NCBI GenBank assembly: GCA_029060285.1
Contig: JAIDUH010000197.1
Coordinates: forward strand, 1 to 63,934
Source of the DNA: Muribaculaceae bacterium
Lineage (GTDB): Bacteria > Bacteroidota > Bacteroidia > Bacteroidales > Muribaculaceae
DNA: 63,934 nucleotides
Reading direction: 5' to 3'
The notes below the pieces were generated by a model. It did not search any database. It had not been told where the DNA came from and worked only from the letters and a program-made list of their open reading frames with translations. This document shows, piece by piece, positions 62,153 to 63,934 of this stretch (positions within the stretch are counted from its first letter, which is position 1; every line of letters starts with the position of its first letter). The translations under genes were made by a program, and so were the position numbers.

Positions 62153-63934
62153 TCAATTGCCGAATTTCAGATTGCGCCATGAGCCGGTGAGTTGCGGAGT
62201 GGTTGCCACTGTCGGGGTCTGGGGCTTCTTGTTGACCGTTACGGAGGTCTTCTTCACATTGTCAATGACATAGTCGCTGAGTTCTCCGAAAGTGACTTGT
62301 CCGGCGGTTTCTTGGAGTTTCTTTAGGATCCAGTAAGTGAAAAGGCCATGACTCTTTTCTTCGTAAGGGAACGCCGTTTCATTGCCTTCAGTTGCGGTAA
62401 GCACGATCATGTTGCCGACGGGATCTGCTTTTTTGGGTTTCATGGCTACTCCCATAGATTGGGGTATGAGCATACCCTCACCGTGGTTGGTGCCGCTGAA
62501 GCATGCATCGACCATGACAGTCACATTCTTTGCACCCATGTTGCCTAAATCTGCATATATCTTTTCAAGTGGCATGCAAATGGAAACTTGTCGGGGATCT
62601 ATATCGACAGGGAGGATGAATGACTTCTTTCCATCATCATCAGGGAGACCGTGACCTACATAATAAAAAATGATATTGAAGTCACTTCCGTCAAATGCAT
62701 CCCCGACATCTTGGAGCATCGAGATCGCAGACGCCATTTGTCCGTAAGTGGCATTGATGAAAGTTGCCACATTGTTTTCCGGAATGCCGAGCGTGCGCGT
62801 AAGATACTGGGTCATGATTCGGCCGTCGTTTTCTGCATGATCCACCTTCGAGGCATGGTCATAGTCGCCATTCGCAATGACAAGGGCAAAAGTGGGGATG
62901 TCAGATGGTTTGCCTACAGGAATGTTTATGTCCGTATCGGGAGTGGTGCCGGCGGAAATTTTGACTTTTGTAGTCTGAAATCCCTTGTTCTGATTTGCAG
63001 AAGTGGAATTTGCAGAGTTCATGGCCAGATTGTCCCCCTCGTCGAAACGACGGTTTAGTTGTGCCACGTCGACGGGCTTGAAGTTATAGTCTACGTCCAC
63101 TTGTGCGTAAGTGGCGTCCATGTCACTATCGTATTTATATTTGCCGATGCTGACGGATTTCAGCACGACATCCTCTCCGTTTGGCATGAAGGATGCAATG
63201 GCGGCTGATTTCCATTTGTCCCATTCCTGTTTGAATCCCGGAGCCTCGTCGAGAGGAACAGGCAAAAGGAAATCACCGAAATCGGAGGTACTGATCAAGA
63301 ATGTCTCGTTGTCAGCATCATAAGGTCTTATCTCAAGATCCTGAGAGGCGAATTGCTCAGCAATTCCGGCACAATATTTGTCGACAAGTTCTTCGTATTT
63401 TTTACGATATTCCGCACGCGCGGCTTCAACATTCTTGGAGTTGACCGAGAAGATGCTGTCTGCCATTGCATTGATTTTTGCAGTCCTTGTTGTCTCGTTG
63501 ACACGCTCTTTCCATTTGGCAGTGGGCTCGAATTCCCCTTTGATTTGCCATTTGCTTACTTCCTCTTCTATAAGATTTCGAATATCTTCATCAGAAGGAA
63601 TGTTTATGTTTTGGGAGACAAGATAGTCATTCCAACTTCCCAAGTTTGCTGCAATGTAGTTGTTGAGTGTCGGGGTTTCTTGAAGCTTTTTGCGGGCTTC
63701 AGCTTGACGTTGCTCCTGTTCTTTACGCGCATTTTCGGCGAGCATCTTGGCTTCCTCTTCCTTACGCTCCTGTTCGGCGCGAAGCTTGGCTTCCTCTTCC
63801 TTACGCTCCTGTTCGGCACGAAGCTTGGCTTCCTCTTCCTTACGCTCCTGCTCGGCACGAAGCTTGGCTTCCTCTTCCTTACGCTCCTGTTCGGCACGAA
63901 GCTTGGCTTCCTCTTCCTTACGCTCCTGCTCGGC
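62153..63934 (-). CDS. caspase-family (C14) protein with N-terminal charged repeat array, 5' end outside the window
   Basis: The frame is open to the window edge; at least 594 residues. The N-terminal part is a 13-residue repeat (AEQERKEEEAKLR, five copies in view), a long charged helix or coiled coil. A middle region (about 80-330 of the visible part) is of unknown fold. The C-terminal 250 residues are a caspase-like peptidase: FALVIANGDYDHASKVDHAE, catalytic His in IIFYYVGHGLPDD and Cys in VTVMVDACFSGTNHGEG, then TATEGNETAFPYEEKSHGLF. Both catalytic residues are intact. No signal peptide can be judged. Cleavage targets and partner genes are unknown. Confidence 0.88.
   Translation of the reverse strand, partial: AEQERKEEEAKLRAEQERKEEEAKLRAEQERKEEEAKLRAEQERKEEEAKLRAEQERKEEEAKMLAENARKEQEQRQAEARKKLQETPTLNNYIAANLGSWNDYLVSQNINIPSDEDIRNLIEEEVSKWQIKGEFEPTAKWKERVNETTRTAKINAMADSIFSVNSKNVEAARAEYRKKYEELVDKYCAGIAEQFASQDLEIRPYDADNETFLISTSDFGDFLLPVPLDEAPGFKQEWDKWKSAAIASFMPNGEDVVLKSVSIGKYKYDSDMDATYAQVDVDYNFKPVDVAQLNRRFDEGDNLAMNSANSTSANQNKGFQTTKVKISAGTTPDTDINIPVGKPSDIPTFALVIANGDYDHASKVDHAENDGRIMTQYLTRTLGIPENNVATFINATYGQMASAISMLQDVGDAFDGSDFNIIFYYVGHGLPDDDGKKSFILPVDIDPRQVSICMPLEKIYADLGNMGAKNVTVMVDACFSGTNHGEGMLIPQSMGVAMKPKKADPVGNMIVLTATEGNETAFPYEEKSHGLFTYWILKKLQETAGQVTFGELSDYVIDNVKKTSVTVNKKPQTPTVATTPQLTGSWRNLKFGN
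63740..63934 (-). repeat. 39-bp coding tandem repeat in the caspase gene
   Basis: Five units of 39 bp fill 195 bp and run off the window. Units differ at only a few bases (Leu-Arg replaced by Met-Leu in the last unit, C/T and A/G changes elsewhere), so copy number is likely to vary. In-frame repeats keep the reading frame. Confidence 0.95.

Overview
The window reads as chromosome from an anaerobic gut-type member of Bacteroidales. The evidence is the repeated promoter pattern TTG, 19-20 bp, then TAnnTTTG; start sites without Shine-Dalgarno sequences; a type IX secretion component (PorZ-like); 2-oxoacid:ferredoxin oxidoreductase; a diheme-type fumarate reductase; and many Bacteroidales-type secreted families. 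Gene content and style resemble Muribaculaceae (S24-7), but that is an inference from memory, not a search. No rRNA, CRISPR array, integrase or transposase was seen. One tRNA, tRNA-Pro(GGG), is present.

Layout. 1-4255 (+): the end of an ECF sigma factor, a membrane anti-sigma-like protein, a secreted protein and a large outer-membrane beta-barrel. 4353-6307 (-): YhcH-family protein, mannonate dehydratase and tRNA-Pro. 6628-8774 (+): neuB and neuC. 8992-18231 (+): energy and lipid core genes, namely korAB, acpP-fabF, a small secreted protein and frdCAB. 18527-31270 (+): the accessory island. It holds a membrane-tethered TPR/HTH regulator, two small secreted proteins, a 2021-residue Sec-exported RHS/YD-repeat protein with a probable nuclease tip, its likely immunity gene, and an orphan RHS tip carrying an HEXXH metallopeptidase-like domain, followed by two putative envelope immunity genes. 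31493-34621 (+): three tandem paralogues of a secreted protein, each with the same leader. 34937-39650 (+): a galactose operon (GH2 beta-galactosidase, galK, galM), then a PagL-like lipid A deacylase.

41007-63934 (-) is mostly housekeeping in several transcription units. One unit is an S24 repressor, leuS, an acyltransferase, an rdgB-porZ in-frame fusion, trmB, mrp and panB. Another is glutaminyl cyclase, tyrS, ruvB and a Wzx-type flippase. A third is lysS, gpsA and pgi. At the window edge is a caspase-family protein with a 13-residue repeat array.

Most interesting. (1) The RHS locus has the arrangement of a tip-exchange toxin system: an active tip plus immunity gene, then a promoterless second tip joined at an almost identical 283-bp core segment. 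(2) A cytoplasmic nucleotide-cleaning enzyme (RdgB) runs without a stop codon into a secreted T9SS protein (PorZ-like), with the signal peptide in the middle. (3) Many genes are followed, at or within about 20 bp of their stop codon, by short tandem repeats that differ in sequence from gene to gene. (4) A structured 500-bp intergenic region near pgi contains a possible H-type pseudoknot.
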